A DNA stretch of 64,000 nucleotides, from NCBI RefSeq assembly GCF_020010905.1, contig NZ_JAGJBY010000001.1, forward strand, positions 5,830,307-5,894,306, read 5' to 3'. Position 1 is the first letter of the stretch, and each line of letters starts with the position of its first letter. Below, in pieces: positions 42,904 to 53,898 of the stretch. The notes below the pieces were generated by a model. The model worked only from the letters and a program-made list of their open reading frames with translations, was not told the origin of the DNA and did no database searches. A program made the position numbers and the translations under genes. The DNA comes from Streptomyces acidiscabies (GTDB lineage Bacteria > Actinomycetota > Actinomycetes > Streptomycetales > Streptomycetaceae).

Positions 42904-42935
42904 TTGACTCTCACACCGATGTCAGAGCCTAGCGT
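42904..42935 (+). promoter_or_regulatory. MerR-type promoter with dyad in an over-long spacer
   Basis: TTGACT at 42904-42909 is a good -35. TAGCGT (42930-42935) or CCTAGC (42928-42933) serves as -10 with a 20- or 18-bp spacer. Between them lies the dyad CTCTCACA-CCGA-TGTCAGAG (42908-42927). A dyad inside a long spacer is the hallmark of MerR-regulated promoters. The oxidoreductase ATG is about 40 nt further on. Confidence 0.75.
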
Positions 42936-42978
42936 CGGAGGCGAACAAGATCGATGCCCTCCCGGAGGAGTACGCACC

Positions 42979-43857
42979 ATGCGCGCAGTACAGATCGACC
43001 ACCACGGCGGCCCCGAAGTCCTCACCGTCCGCGAGATTCCCGACCCGGTCCCGGCCCCCGGCGAGGTCCTGATCCGGACCGCCGCGAGCAGCCTCAACCC
43101 GGTCGACTGGAAGACCCGCGCGAAGGACATCGGCCCCGCCCTCCCCGCCACCCTCGGCTGGGACCTCTCCGGCACGGTCGTCACCGCGAACGACGCCCCC
43201 TTCGAGCCCGGTGACCAGGTCGTCGCGATGTCCGCCCAGATCGCCACGGCCCGCGGCACCTGGTCCGAACTCGTCGCCCTGCCCGCCCACTTGCTCACCC
43301 ACGCCCCCACGACGGTCCCCCTCACGGACGCCGCCGCCCTCCCGCTGGCCGGCGTCACCGCCGTACAGGCCCTCGACAAGACGGCCCTGACGGAAGGTGC
43401 CCGCCTCCTCGTCATCGGCGCCATCGGAGCCGTGGGCGGTCTGGCCGTCCAACTCGCCCGCCACACCGGCACCGAGGTCGACGCCTTGGTCTCCCGCCCC
43501 GCGCACCTCGCGGAGGCCGGCGCCCTGGGTGCCGTACACGTCACCCACACCCTCACCGACCTGACCCCGGCGACGTACGACGCGATCCTCGACACCGCAG
43601 GCCTGGACGCGGGCCACCTCCTGGCCCCCGGCGGCCGGTACGTCTCGATCGCCGACGAACCCCTCCCCGACGTCCCCGGCGCGACGAAGAGCTACGTCCA
43701 GGAGAACGCGGCCCACCTCGCCCACCTGGTAGCCCTGATCGACAAGGGTGATCTGCGCCTGCGTATCGCCACCCGCCACCCGCTCGACCAAGTCCGCGCC
43801 GCGCACGAGGAGTTCGAGGCCGGGGGAGTCCTCGGCAAGATCCTCCTCACGTTCTGA
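42979..43857 (+). CDS. NADP-dependent quinone oxidoreductase (zinc-free MDR family)
   Basis: A 292-residue medium-chain reductase of the zeta-crystallin/quinone oxidoreductase group: MRAVQIDHHGGPEVLTV start, SSLNPVDWKTR, LGWDLSGTVV, and the cofactor loop VIGAIGAVGGLAVQLA (variant of GAAGGVG). No structural zinc Cys cluster. It reduces quinones or enones with NADPH. The stretch DKGDLRLRIATRHPLDQVRAAHEEFEAGGVLGKILLTF is the standard C-terminus. Controlled by the divergent MerR. Confidence 0.92.
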   Translation: MRAVQIDHHGGPEVLTVREIPDPVPAPGEVLIRTAASSLNPVDWKTRAKDIGPALPATLGWDLSGTVVTANDAPFEPGDQVVAMSAQIATARGTWSELVALPAHLLTHAPTTVPLTDAAALPLAGVTAVQALDKTALTEGARLLVIGAIGAVGGLAVQLARHTGTEVDALVSRPAHLAEAGALGAVHVTHTLTDLTPATYDAILDTAGLDAGHLLAPGGRYVSIADEPLPDVPGATKSYVQENAAHLAHLVALIDKGDLRLRIATRHPLDQVRAAHEEFEAGGVLGKILLTF

Positions 43858-43864
43858 GGAAGCC

Positions 43865-44077
43865 TCAAGCCGACTCCCGGCGCACCGACACCGCCTCCCG
43901 AGGCGGCTCGCGCCGGGGGACGGGCCGCCCCTCCAACACCCGCGACCCATCGCAACCTGCGACGCCGACAACCTCGAAACCGCCGCCGGCGGCCTCCACC
44001 ACCAGGTCCGCCACCTCACCACCGGCCACCTGGAGACACAAGGGCGCACCCCCGCGCAGGAGTCCCAGCCCTCTCAC
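43865..44077 (-). CDS. Small 70-residue protein overlapping the TioE-like regulator
   Basis: The GTG at 44077 overlaps the regulator stop as GTGA. The protein is basic at its C-terminus (RRESA) with a Val/Gly-rich middle (VAGGEVADLVVEAAGGGFEVVGVAGCDGSRVL) that reads like one beta-alpha-beta unit. Translational coupling supports it being real. It matches no family I recognise. Confidence 0.5.
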   Translation of the reverse strand: MRGLGLLRGGAPLCLQVAGGEVADLVVEAAGGGFEVVGVAGCDGSRVLEGRPVPRREPPREAVSVRRESA

Positions 44078-44796
44078 GAGAGCCCCACCCCCTCCAACTC
44101 CCGCAGATACCCGTCCAGTTCAGCGGCCCCGCCCAGCAACGCCCGCCCCCGCACAGCCAACCGCCCCCGCCACTCCCGCAGCAACCCCCCGAGTGGCTCC
44201 ACCCCACCCGCCGCCCGCACCTGCGCCATCACCGGCGCGATCCGCTCCAACAGATAACCCCCGCGCCGCAGTTGATGCACCAGCCGCGCATCCCGCACCG
44301 CCCCCGCGTCGTACACCCGATACCCGGTCACCGCGTCCCGCACGGGCCGCACCAGCCCGGCCCGCTCCCACTTCCGCAACGTCGCCGGCCGCACCCCCAG
44401 CCGCGCGGCGAGCGGCCCGATGAACACCCCACCGGCCTCGTCCACCGGCGTGAGATCCCCGAGCGCCCCCTCCACGGCCTCCAGCGTGCGCCGGTCCTCC
44501 AGCAACTGCGCATGACTCCCGTCGACGATCCGCAACGCCTCGTCGACGTCCCCCGAGTTCACGGCCCGCATGATCGCCGAGGCCGTCGCATGCCCGTGCC
44601 CCGGCACCAGCGAGAGAAACGCCCCCAACGCCCGCGCGTGCACAGCCGTATAGACCCGGTACCCATGAACCGTCCGCCCGGCGACGGGAAGAATCCCGTC
44701 CTCCTCGTAATTGCGCACGGCCTGCGTGGAAATCCCGTGCCCCCGCGCCAGATCGACCGGCCGCAGCTTCCCACTCGTTTGAAGGTTATGTCCCAT
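44074..44796 (-). CDS. MerR-family regulator, TioE type
   Basis: A 240-residue protein with two MerR-like helix-turn-helix units: the first is LRPVDLARGHGISTQAVRNYEEDGILPVAGRTVHGYRVYTAVHARAL, the second FIGPLAARLGVRPATLRKWERAGLVRPVRDAVTGYRVYDAGAVRDARLVHQL. Tandem MerR domains of this layout are typical of the TioE family, named from the thiocoraline cluster. ATG 44796 begins MGHNLQTSGKLRPVDL. Divergent from an erythromycin-esterase-like gene, it probably controls that gene via the GTTCAA/TTGAAC dyad. Confidence 0.88.
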   Translation of the reverse strand: MGHNLQTSGKLRPVDLARGHGISTQAVRNYEEDGILPVAGRTVHGYRVYTAVHARALGAFLSLVPGHGHATASAIMRAVNSGDVDEALRIVDGSHAQLLEDRRTLEAVEGALGDLTPVDEAGGVFIGPLAARLGVRPATLRKWERAGLVRPVRDAVTGYRVYDAGAVRDARLVHQLRRGGYLLERIAPVMAQVRAAGGVEPLGGLLREWRGRLAVRGRALLGGAAELDGYLRELEGVGLS

Positions 44797-44832
44797 ACCC
44801 CCGCCGAAATCCCGCAAAAGCTTCCACCGAAG

Positions 44833-44852
44833 GTTCAAAGATACCGTTGAAC
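44833..44852. promoter_or_regulatory. Inverted repeat GTTCAA-N8-TTGAAC around a -10 box
   Basis: GTTCAA (44833-44838) and TTGAAC (44847-44852) flank TACCGT (44842-44847), which fits TANNNT and ends seven bases before the esterase ATG. A regulator bound here would directly control a leaderless start. The TioE-like MerR, 37 nt away on the other strand, is the natural ligand. Confidence 0.65.
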
Positions 44853-44854
44853 GC

Positions 44855-45973
44855 ATGGTCACCGACATCAAGGACACCGCCCGTCCCGCCGAGGCGCGAG
44901 CCATCCTCGACCTCCTCCCCACCCGCCCGAGACTCCTCGCCCTCGGCGAACCCACCCACGGCGAGAACACCCTCCTCGACCTCCGCAACGACGTCTTCCG
45001 TCAACTCGCCGAACAGGAGGGCTACCGCACGATCGCGATCGAGAGCGACTGCCTGAAGGCCCTCCTCGCCGACGACTACATCACCACCGGCACCGGCACC
45101 CTCGACGACGTCATGACCCACGGCTTCAGCCACGACTGGGGAACCCACCGCGCCAACCGCGACCTCGTACGCTGGATGCGCGCCCACAACGAGCCCCGCC
45201 CCGCCGCCGAACACGTCCACTTCGCCGGTTTCGACGGCCCCTTCGAGATCACCCACGCGGAAAGCCCCCGCGAGGCCCTCACTGCCCTCCACACCCACCT
45301 AGCCCTGGACACCGCCCACCTCGACCGCCTCCTCGGCCCCGACGCCCGCTGGACCGACCAGGCCGCGATGCTCGACCCCACCCGCTCCCCGGGCCGCTCA
45401 CCCGAAGCACAGCAACTCCGCCTCCTGACCGACGACGTGACGGCTCTCCTCGACCACCAGCCCCACTCGGCCCGAGCCGACCTGTACGCCCGCACCGCCA
45501 CCGCCCTCCTGCGCTACCACCACTGGATGGCCGACCCCACCCCCACCCGCATGACCCGCCTGTGCGCCCAGCGCGACGCGACGATGGCCCACAACCTCCT
45601 CGCCCTCGCCGACCAGGGCCCCACTTTCGTCCACGCCCACAACGCCCACCTCCAGCGCGAGAAGAGCTCGATGCAGATGTGGCAGGAAAGGGTCGAATGG
45701 TGGAGCGCGGGCGCCCTGGTGACCGCCCGCCTGGGCAAGAACTACGCCTTCGCGGCGACAGCCCTCGGCACACTCCACCACCGGGGCGTAGACACCCCAC
45801 CCCCGGACACCCTGGAGGGCCTCCTGTACGAAATCCCGTACCCCCAGTACGTCATAGACCCGGCCCACCTCCCCAACATCCGTCCCCGAGTGTCTCCTTG
45901 GTTCGGCTACGCCCCCCTCGACCCGAGCCACCTACCAACCATCGACGCCCTCGTCTACGTCAAGGACGTCTAA
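44855..45973 (+). CDS. Erythromycin esterase family protein
   Basis: A 372-residue member of the Ere/succinoglycan-biosynthesis esterase superfamily. The catalytic segment LLALGEPTHGENTLLDLRNDVF holds the Glu-x-x-His pair characteristic of EreA/EreB. Further conserved blocks are TIAIESDCLKALLADDYI, FAGFDGPF, RDATMAHNL and FVHAHNAHLQREK with its His. Family members hydrolyse macrolide lactones or related esters, so self- or cross-resistance to a macrolide is possible. Most family members are untested. Regulated by the divergent TioE-like MerR. Confidence 0.9.
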   Translation: MVTDIKDTARPAEARAILDLLPTRPRLLALGEPTHGENTLLDLRNDVFRQLAEQEGYRTIAIESDCLKALLADDYITTGTGTLDDVMTHGFSHDWGTHRANRDLVRWMRAHNEPRPAAEHVHFAGFDGPFEITHAESPREALTALHTHLALDTAHLDRLLGPDARWTDQAAMLDPTRSPGRSPEAQQLRLLTDDVTALLDHQPHSARADLYARTATALLRYHHWMADPTPTRMTRLCAQRDATMAHNLLALADQGPTFVHAHNAHLQREKSSMQMWQERVEWWSAGALVTARLGKNYAFAATALGTLHHRGVDTPPPDTLEGLLYEIPYPQYVIDPAHLPNIRPRVSPWFGYAPLDPSHLPTIDALVYVKDV

Positions 45974-45990
45974 CCCTCCCGCGATCCCGA

Positions 45991-46017
45991 CGTCTAGGAC
46001 AGAACCCGACCTAGACG
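45991..46017. promoter_or_regulatory. Inverted repeat CGTCTAGG-N11-CCTAGACG
   Basis: The two 8-bp arms are at 45991-45998 and 46010-46017, between the esterase stop and the VOC gene. It could terminate the esterase transcript or be the operator of the VOC gene 50 nt downstream. Confidence 0.5.
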
Positions 46018-46067
46018 CCACCTACCTTCACTCCCACGGCACCAACAGACCGACCGAGGGAGCCTCC

Positions 46068-46478
46068 ATGCTGCGCGGCGTCACCACCGTCCGCTTCCAC
46101 ACCGCCGACCTCGACGCCGCCAAGCGCTGGTACACCGAACTCCTCGGCATCGAGCCCTACTTCGACCGCCCCGGCTACGCCGAATACCGGATCGGCGACT
46201 ACGAACACGAACTCGGCCTCCTGGACGCCACACACGCGGGCACCCTGGGCGCCCACGAGGTCGCCCCCGCCTCCGGAGCGGTCATCTACTGGCACGTCGA
46301 CGACGCCGAATCCGCCCTCACCCGCCTCCTCACCCTCGGCGCCACCCTCCACGAACCCCTCCGCGAGTTCGGCGACGGCTTCACCGGCGCCTCGGTCCTC
46401 GACCCCTTCGGAAACGTCCTCGGCATCATGCAGAACCGCCACTACACGGACATCCTCACCTCACGCCAGCAGCCGTAG
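46068..46478 (+). CDS. VOC-superfamily (glyoxalase/bleomycin-resistance-like) protein
   Basis: A 136-residue VOC protein with two beta-alpha-beta-beta-beta modules: GVTTVRFHTADLDAAKRWYTELLGIEPYFDRPGYAEYRIGDYEHELGLL and VIYWHVDDAESALTRLLTLGATLHEPLREFGDGFTGASVLDPFGNVLGIMQN. Candidate metal ligands include His22-region HTAD and the final Glu-equivalent position, which is Asn-Val-Leu-Gly rather than a clear Glu. It may therefore bind rather than turn over its ligand. Its 3' end overlaps the convergent repeat protein by 18 bp. Confidence 0.88.
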   Translation: MLRGVTTVRFHTADLDAAKRWYTELLGIEPYFDRPGYAEYRIGDYEHELGLLDATHAGTLGAHEVAPASGAVIYWHVDDAESALTRLLTLGATLHEPLREFGDGFTGASVLDPFGNVLGIMQNRHYTDILTSRQQP

Positions 46479-47981
46479 CATCACCTCGACCGGCAGCGAG
46501 GGATTGGAGGCCGCCGCCTCCACCACGTCGTCCTCCTCATGCCCGAGCAACTCCACGATCACCTCCACCGGCAGAGCAGGATGCGCGGCAGCCACCCGCC
46601 GCGCCCGCACCTCCCCGAGGCACGCCACCAGAGCCGCCCCGTGTGCGTCGGCCCGCCCCGCCACCGCCCGCAACACCTTCCCCACAGGCCGCACTTGGAG
46701 CGCCAACTCCTCCAACAACCCCCACGGCACATCAGGATTGACCGCCACCTGAGCGGCGACCCGCACCCCGTGCCGCTCGACCATCCCCCTCAACTGCCCC
46801 TCGGACAGCCCCGGATGCCGGGCGACGGCCTTCACCACCTTCGCATCCGGATCGACGACCAACGCATCCCGCACAGCCTCCGGCAGATCCGACCGGAGAG
46901 CCACCAACGCCCGCACCGACGAACTCCGCGACGCCGCCAGCTCCTCCACCTCCGCAGGACTCGCGGCGGCCACCCTCGGCAACAACACCGCGCCGATCTT
47001 GGAGACCCCGGCGACCGAGACGAGCACATCGAGCGGTGCGGCAGGGTTGTGCGCGAGCTCCCGCAGTACCGAGACGTCCTCGTCCCCGGCCAGTACCCGC
47101 GCCACCGCTTCCCCGATCGCCGGATTCCCGGCAACCGCACCGCGCACACCGGCGTACGGATCCACCGCGAGCCGCGCGTACACGTCCTGCGGCAGGTCGG
47201 CACGCTCGGCCACCTGCCACCGGATCAGCATCTCCGGATGATCCGCGAACCCGGCGACGGCTCCGGCGGGCGTACTTGGATTGCCCGCGACCCGATGCAG
47301 GATCGAGTGGGCGGACGACTGATGCGACCCGTCACAAGCGGCCCCGGACGGCAGATCGCAGTCGGACCGCATGCAGTCGCTGGGATGGACGAAGGGAATC
47401 TCCACCCGCTCACACACGACACACCACCGCACCGGAGGCAACCCCACCCCCGTGACCAGCATCGCCAACACCTCCGGCGGCGTCCGAGAATTCCCCGCCA
47501 CCGCGATCCGCACCTCGGCATGCGGATGCCGGGCGAGCCCCGCCGCCACCTCCGCCGACGCGAACCACGCAAGCTCGGCGACGACAGACACGTCGACGTC
47601 CCCGGCGAGCCGCTCGACCACATCGTCCGGAAGCCCCGGACAACTCGCCAACTTCTCCCGATGCTCGACAACAGGATCACCGGCGAGAACCCGAGCCCAC
47701 TCCACATCACCCACCCCCTGATCAAGCATCGCGATCGCAGCAAGCGGCTGACTCACCGGATCGACGTCACCGACCGCCAACTTCCCGGCCCAAGCCAACG
47801 ACAGAACGGCACCCTCCCCCCGCCCCGCCAACGCGACCACCTGCCCCCGACTCAGATCCTCCCGCTCGGCAAGAACCCCGACGACGTCATCGTCAGCGAC
47901 CCCGATCAACCGATCGACCAGCTCACCCGGCAACGCGGGATTGGCCGCGAGCCCCTGCAACACATCATCCACAGCAGGCAT
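46461..47981 (-). CDS. Leucine-rich-variant (LRV)/HEAT-like repeat protein with a cysteine cluster
   Basis: A protein of about 506 residues made of 20-24-residue LRV repeats of the form LA.NPALP.EVV..L..D.D..V, e.g. LAANPALPGELVDRLIGVADDDVV, VAGNPSTPAGAVAGFADHPEML, LAHNPAAPLDVLVSVAG and AASNPSLPVEVMLRLLA. Around residues 185-220 the repeat pattern is interrupted by a Cys cluster (WCVVCERVEIPFVHPSDC...SDC...AAC). LRV proteins from Azotobacter carry an iron-sulfur cluster; a metal site is plausible here. Met 47981 is preferred; Met 48002 is possible. Role unknown, probably protein binding. Confidence 0.82.
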   Translation of the reverse strand: MPAVDDVLQGLAANPALPGELVDRLIGVADDDVVGVLAEREDLSRGQVVALAGRGEGAVLSLAWAGKLAVGDVDPVSQPLAAIAMLDQGVGDVEWARVLAGDPVVEHREKLASCPGLPDDVVERLAGDVDVSVVAELAWFASAEVAAGLARHPHAEVRIAVAGNSRTPPEVLAMLVTGVGLPPVRWCVVCERVEIPFVHPSDCMRSDCDLPSGAACDGSHQSSAHSILHRVAGNPSTPAGAVAGFADHPEMLIRWQVAERADLPQDVYARLAVDPYAGVRGAVAGNPAIGEAVARVLAGDEDVSVLRELAHNPAAPLDVLVSVAGVSKIGAVLLPRVAAASPAEVEELAASRSSSVRALVALRSDLPEAVRDALVVDPDAKVVKAVARHPGLSEGQLRGMVERHGVRVAAQVAVNPDVPWGLLEELALQVRPVGKVLRAVAGRADAHGAALVACLGEVRARRVAAAHPALPVEVIVELLGHEEDDVVEAAASNPSLPVEVMLRLLA

Positions 47982-48073
47982 CGTGCCCGAATCCCATCCC
48001 ACAGTTCCCGCGATTTTCCCTCTGGCCGGATGATGTGATCACCACGCTCTCCAGAGGCAAGGGAAAGGCCCAG

Positions 48074-48766
48074 ATGAAACTCCACACCCAGGAATGGGGA
48101 ACCGGCCCCCGAACCGCCGCCCTGATCCACGGCATCATGTCCGACCACCGCACCTGGCACCGAGTAGGCCCCGCCCTCGCCGCCAAGGGCTACCGCGTGA
48201 TCGCCGTGGACCTCCGAGGCCACGGCACCAGCCCCCGAGGCCCCTACAGCGCCGAATCCTGGGCCGACGACCTCACCGAAACCCTCCCGCACAACCTGGA
48301 CCTGGCGATAGGCCACTCCCTCGGCGGCATGGCCCTCGCCCTGGCCGTAGAACGCCTGACCCCCGCACGAGCCGTCTACGCCGACCCCGCCTGGGCCCTG
48401 CACCACGGAAGAACCGTCGACCCCGCCGTCTACACGGACCTCAAACACGCCACCCGCGAAACCCTCTCCACCCGCAACCCCGACTGGACCACCACCGACC
48501 TGGACATCGAACTCGCCACCCTCGCCGACTGGGACCCGGACACCACCCACGCGGTGCTCGGCCCCAACGCCCTCGACCGCACCCCCACCCACCCGATCGT
48601 CCCCTCCCTCGTCCTGACAGCCGACCCCAGCCCCCTCGTCAGCCCCGCACTCGCAACCCGCCTCAAGGAACAGGGATTCGAGGTCAGACCCGTCACCGGC
48701 ACCGGCCACACCATCCACCGCGACAACCATGACGCCTTCATGAAGTCCCTGGACGGCTGGATCTGA
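48074..48766 (+). CDS. Alpha/beta hydrolase
   Basis: A 230-residue serine hydrolase: TAALIHGIMSDHRTW, VIAVDLRGHGTSP, nucleophile elbow AIGHSLGGMAL, Asp in LTADPSPL and His in GTGHTIHRD. GGGAAAGG precedes ATG 48074; GTG 48035 is an in-frame alternative. It is a generic intracellular esterase/lactonase-like enzyme. It lies between the divergent repeat protein and the mut operon; no operon partner. Confidence 0.9.
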   Translation: MKLHTQEWGTGPRTAALIHGIMSDHRTWHRVGPALAAKGYRVIAVDLRGHGTSPRGPYSAESWADDLTETLPHNLDLAIGHSLGGMALALAVERLTPARAVYADPAWALHHGRTVDPAVYTDLKHATRETLSTRNPDWTTTDLDIELATLADWDPDTTHAVLGPNALDRTPTHPIVPSLVLTADPSPLVSPALATRLKEQGFEVRPVTGTGHTIHRDNHDAFMKSLDGWI

Positions 48767-48866
48767 CCCCTGAACAGATCACCCCGACCCCGAAGAGATC
48801 GCGATCACAACGAGACCGAGGGAAAGGTCACAGCCGCGCCCCCTCTGCTCCTCCGCGCCCGTGTCC

Positions 48867-48872
48867 TAGCAT
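48867..48872 (+). promoter_or_regulatory. -10 box TAGCAT of the methylmalonyl-CoA mutase operon
   Basis: TAGCAT ends six bases before the mutA ATG at 48879 and no ribosome-binding site intervenes, implying a leaderless mRNA for the whole mutA-mutB-meaB unit. Confidence 0.5.
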
Positions 48873-48878
48873 CCGACC

Positions 48879-50662
48879 ATGACGGTCCTGCCTGACGACG
48901 GGCTCGAACTGGCCGGCGAATTCCCCGACGTACCCCATGAGCAGTGGCAGCGCCTGGTGGCGGGTGTCCTGCGTAAAACGGGCAAGGACGTAGAGGGAAC
49001 CGCCGCCGAGGAAGCCCTGTCCACCGCGCTGGAGGACGGGCTGCGCACCCGCCCCCTCTACACCGCGCACGACACAGCCCCCGACCCCGGCCTGCCCGGC
49101 TTCGCTCCGTTCACGAGGGGATCGAGGCCGGAGGGCAACACGGCCGGCGGCTGGGACGTACGGCAGCGGCACACGACACCGCACAACGACGCCGTCCTCA
49201 TGGACCTGGAGAACGGCGTCACGTCCCTGTGGCTGACCGGCATCCCGCCCCAGCACCTCGCCGCGACCCTGGACGGCGTCTACCTGGACCTGGCCCCCGT
49301 CGTCCTGGACGCGGGCGCCGAAACAGCCGCGTCCGCACGGGAATTGCTGCGCCTGTACGACGCGGCAGGCGTCGCGGGGAAGGCGGTACGGGGCAACCTG
49401 GGCGCCGACCCTCTGGGCCACGAGGCCCGCACGGGCGAGCGCGCGGACATCCCGTCGGCGGACCTGGCCCGCCGCTGCACGGACGGATACCCGGGCCTGC
49501 GCGCGCTGACGGTCGACGCCCTCCCGTACCACGAGGCGGGCGGCTCGGCCGCCCAGGAACTGGCCTGCTCCCTGGCCACAGCGGTCGCCTACCTCCGCGA
49601 CCTGACGAACTCCGGCCTGAGTGCCGAACAGGCCTGCGCCCAACTGGAGTTCCGGTACGCGGCGACGGCCGACCAGTTCCTGACGATCGCGAAGTTCCGG
49701 GCGGCCCGCCGTCTGTGGTCGCGCGTGACGGAGGTCTGCGGGGCCCCGACCGCACAGCTCCAGCACGCGGTGACGTCCCCGGTGATGATGGCGCGCCGCG
49801 ACCCGTGGGTGAACATGCTGCGCACGACGGTCGCGGCGCTCGCGGCGGGCACGGCCGGCGCGGACGCGGTGACCGTCCTCCCCTTCGACGAGTCCCTCGG
49901 CCTCCCGGACGCGTTCGCCCGCCGCATCGCCCGCAACACGTCGACGATCCTGATCGAGGAATCCCACCTGGCCCGCGTCATCGACCCGGCGGGCGGCTCC
50001 TGGTACGTGGAGCGCCTGACGGACGAACTCGCCCACGCGGCCTGGGAGTTCTTCCAGGGCATCGAGCGCGACGGCGGCATGGCGTCGGCCCTGCGCTCGG
50101 GCCGCCTGGCCGACGACCTCGCGGCGACGTGGGCGGACCGCTCGAAGAAGCTGGCGAAACGCCGCGAACCCATCACCGGGGTGAGCGAGTTCCCGTACCT
50201 GGCGGAGAAGCCCGTACACCGCCCACCCGCCCCGCAGCCCCCGACGGGCGGCCTGCCGCGCGTACGCCGCGACGAGGCGTACGAGGTGCTGCGCGCCCGC
50301 TCCGACGCCCACCTCGCCGCGACGGGCACCCGCCCCCGCGTCTACCTCGCGGCCCTGGGCCCGGCCGCCGTCCACACCGCCCGCCTCTCCTTCGCGGCAG
50401 CCCTGTTCCAGGCAGGCGGCATCGAACCGGTCACCGAGGGCACGTTCCAGGAGAGCGGCACCACCGAGGTGTGCCTGTGCTCAAGCGACACCGTGTACGA
50501 GGAGGAGGCGACACGGACCGCGCAGACCCTGAAGTCCCAGGGCGCGGCCCACGTGTCGCTGGCGGGCCGGGGCACCTACCCGGGTGTCGATACGTACGTT
50601 TTCGCGGGCTGTGACGCGGTCGCCGTACTGACCGCCACCCTCGACCGTTTGGGAGTGTCGTG

Positions 50663-50663
<1 letters not shown>
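48879..50663 (+). CDS. mutA: Methylmalonyl-CoA mutase small (beta) subunit
   Basis: A 594-residue non-catalytic subunit of adenosylcobalamin-dependent methylmalonyl-CoA mutase. It resembles MutB in the barrel domain (RPLYTAHDTAPDPGLPGFAPFTRG, LWLTGIPPQHLAATLDGVYLDLAPV, MMARRDPWVNMLRTT) and in a C-terminal cobalamin-like fold that lacks the DxHxxG cobalt-ligand motif, as expected for the small subunit. With MutB it interconverts succinyl-CoA and methylmalonyl-CoA, linking propionate metabolism and polyketide extender supply. Its TGA overlaps the mutB ATG (TGATG). Confidence 0.96.
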
Positions 50664-52833
<2,170 letters not shown>

Positions 52834-52837
<4 letters not shown>

Positions 52838-53817
52838 CGGACGTCGCGGTCTACGTCAAGGGCGTCCTGGAGGGGAAGCGCGGGGTGATCGCGCGGGCGA
52901 TCACCCTGGTCGAGTCGGTGCACCCCCGCCACCGCGCCCCGGCGCAGGAACTGCTGACGGCGCTGCTCCCGCACAGCGGACGCTCCCGCCGCATCGGCAT
53001 CAGCGGCGTCCCCGGCGTGGGCAAGTCGACGTTCATCGACGCGTTCGGCTCGATGCTCACCGGCCTGGGCCACCGCGTTGCCGTCCTCGCCGTCGACCCG
53101 TCCTCGACCCGAACCGGCGGCTCCATCCTCGGCGACAAGACAAGAATGGAACGCCTGTCGGTGGACCCGGCGGCGTTCATCCGCCCCTCCCCGACCTCGG
53201 GCACGCTCGGCGGGGTGGCACGGGCGACCCGCGAGTCGATGGTGGTGATGGAGGCGGCGGGCTACGACGTCGTCCTGGTCGAGACGGTCGGTGTCGGCCA
53301 GTCCGAGACGGCGGTCGCCGACATGACGGACTCCTTCCTCCTCCTCACCCTGGCCCGCACCGGCGACCAGCTCCAGGGCATCAAGAAGGGCGTCCTGGAA
53401 CTCGCGGACGTGATCGCGGTGAACAAGGCGGACGGCCCCCACGAACGCGACGCCCGCACGGCGGCCCGCGAACTGTCCGCCGCCCTGCGCCTGATGCACG
53501 CCCGCGATGCCGCCTGGACCCCGCCGGTCCTCAGCTGTAGCGCCCGCGACGAGACGGGCCTGGACACACTCTGGGAGCGCCTGGAACAGCACCGCACCCT
53601 CCTGCACTCCACAGGCCGCCTCACGTCCCGCCGCCAGGACCAGCAGGTCGCGTGGACCTGGTCGATGGTCCACGACGAACTCCTGTCCCGCCTCCACACG
53701 GACCCCGCAGTCCGCGCCCTGGCCCCCACGGTGGAGGAGGAGATCCGCACGGGCACGGTGACCCCGGCGCTGGCGGCGGACCGCATCCTGAAGACGTTCG
53801 GCGCCGGAAGCTCCTGA
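52834..53817 (+). CDS. meaB: Methylmalonyl-CoA mutase-associated GTPase MeaB
   Basis: A 327-residue G3E-family GTPase that protects and reloads methylmalonyl-CoA mutase with intact cofactor. Motifs: G1 GVPGVGKSTFID, the ssDPSSTRTGGSILGDKTRM switch/base-II region, G3 ETVGVGQSE and G4 VNKADGPHE. GTG 52834 overlaps the mutB stop by four bases (GTGA), so the three genes are translationally coupled. Confidence 0.96.
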
Positions 53818-53898
53818 GCGTCCCTTCGTGCGCGACACGTACGCCGTTCGTACGCGATAGGTGCGCTTCACGTTATGGTCGGTGCGGGAGGTGTGTCC

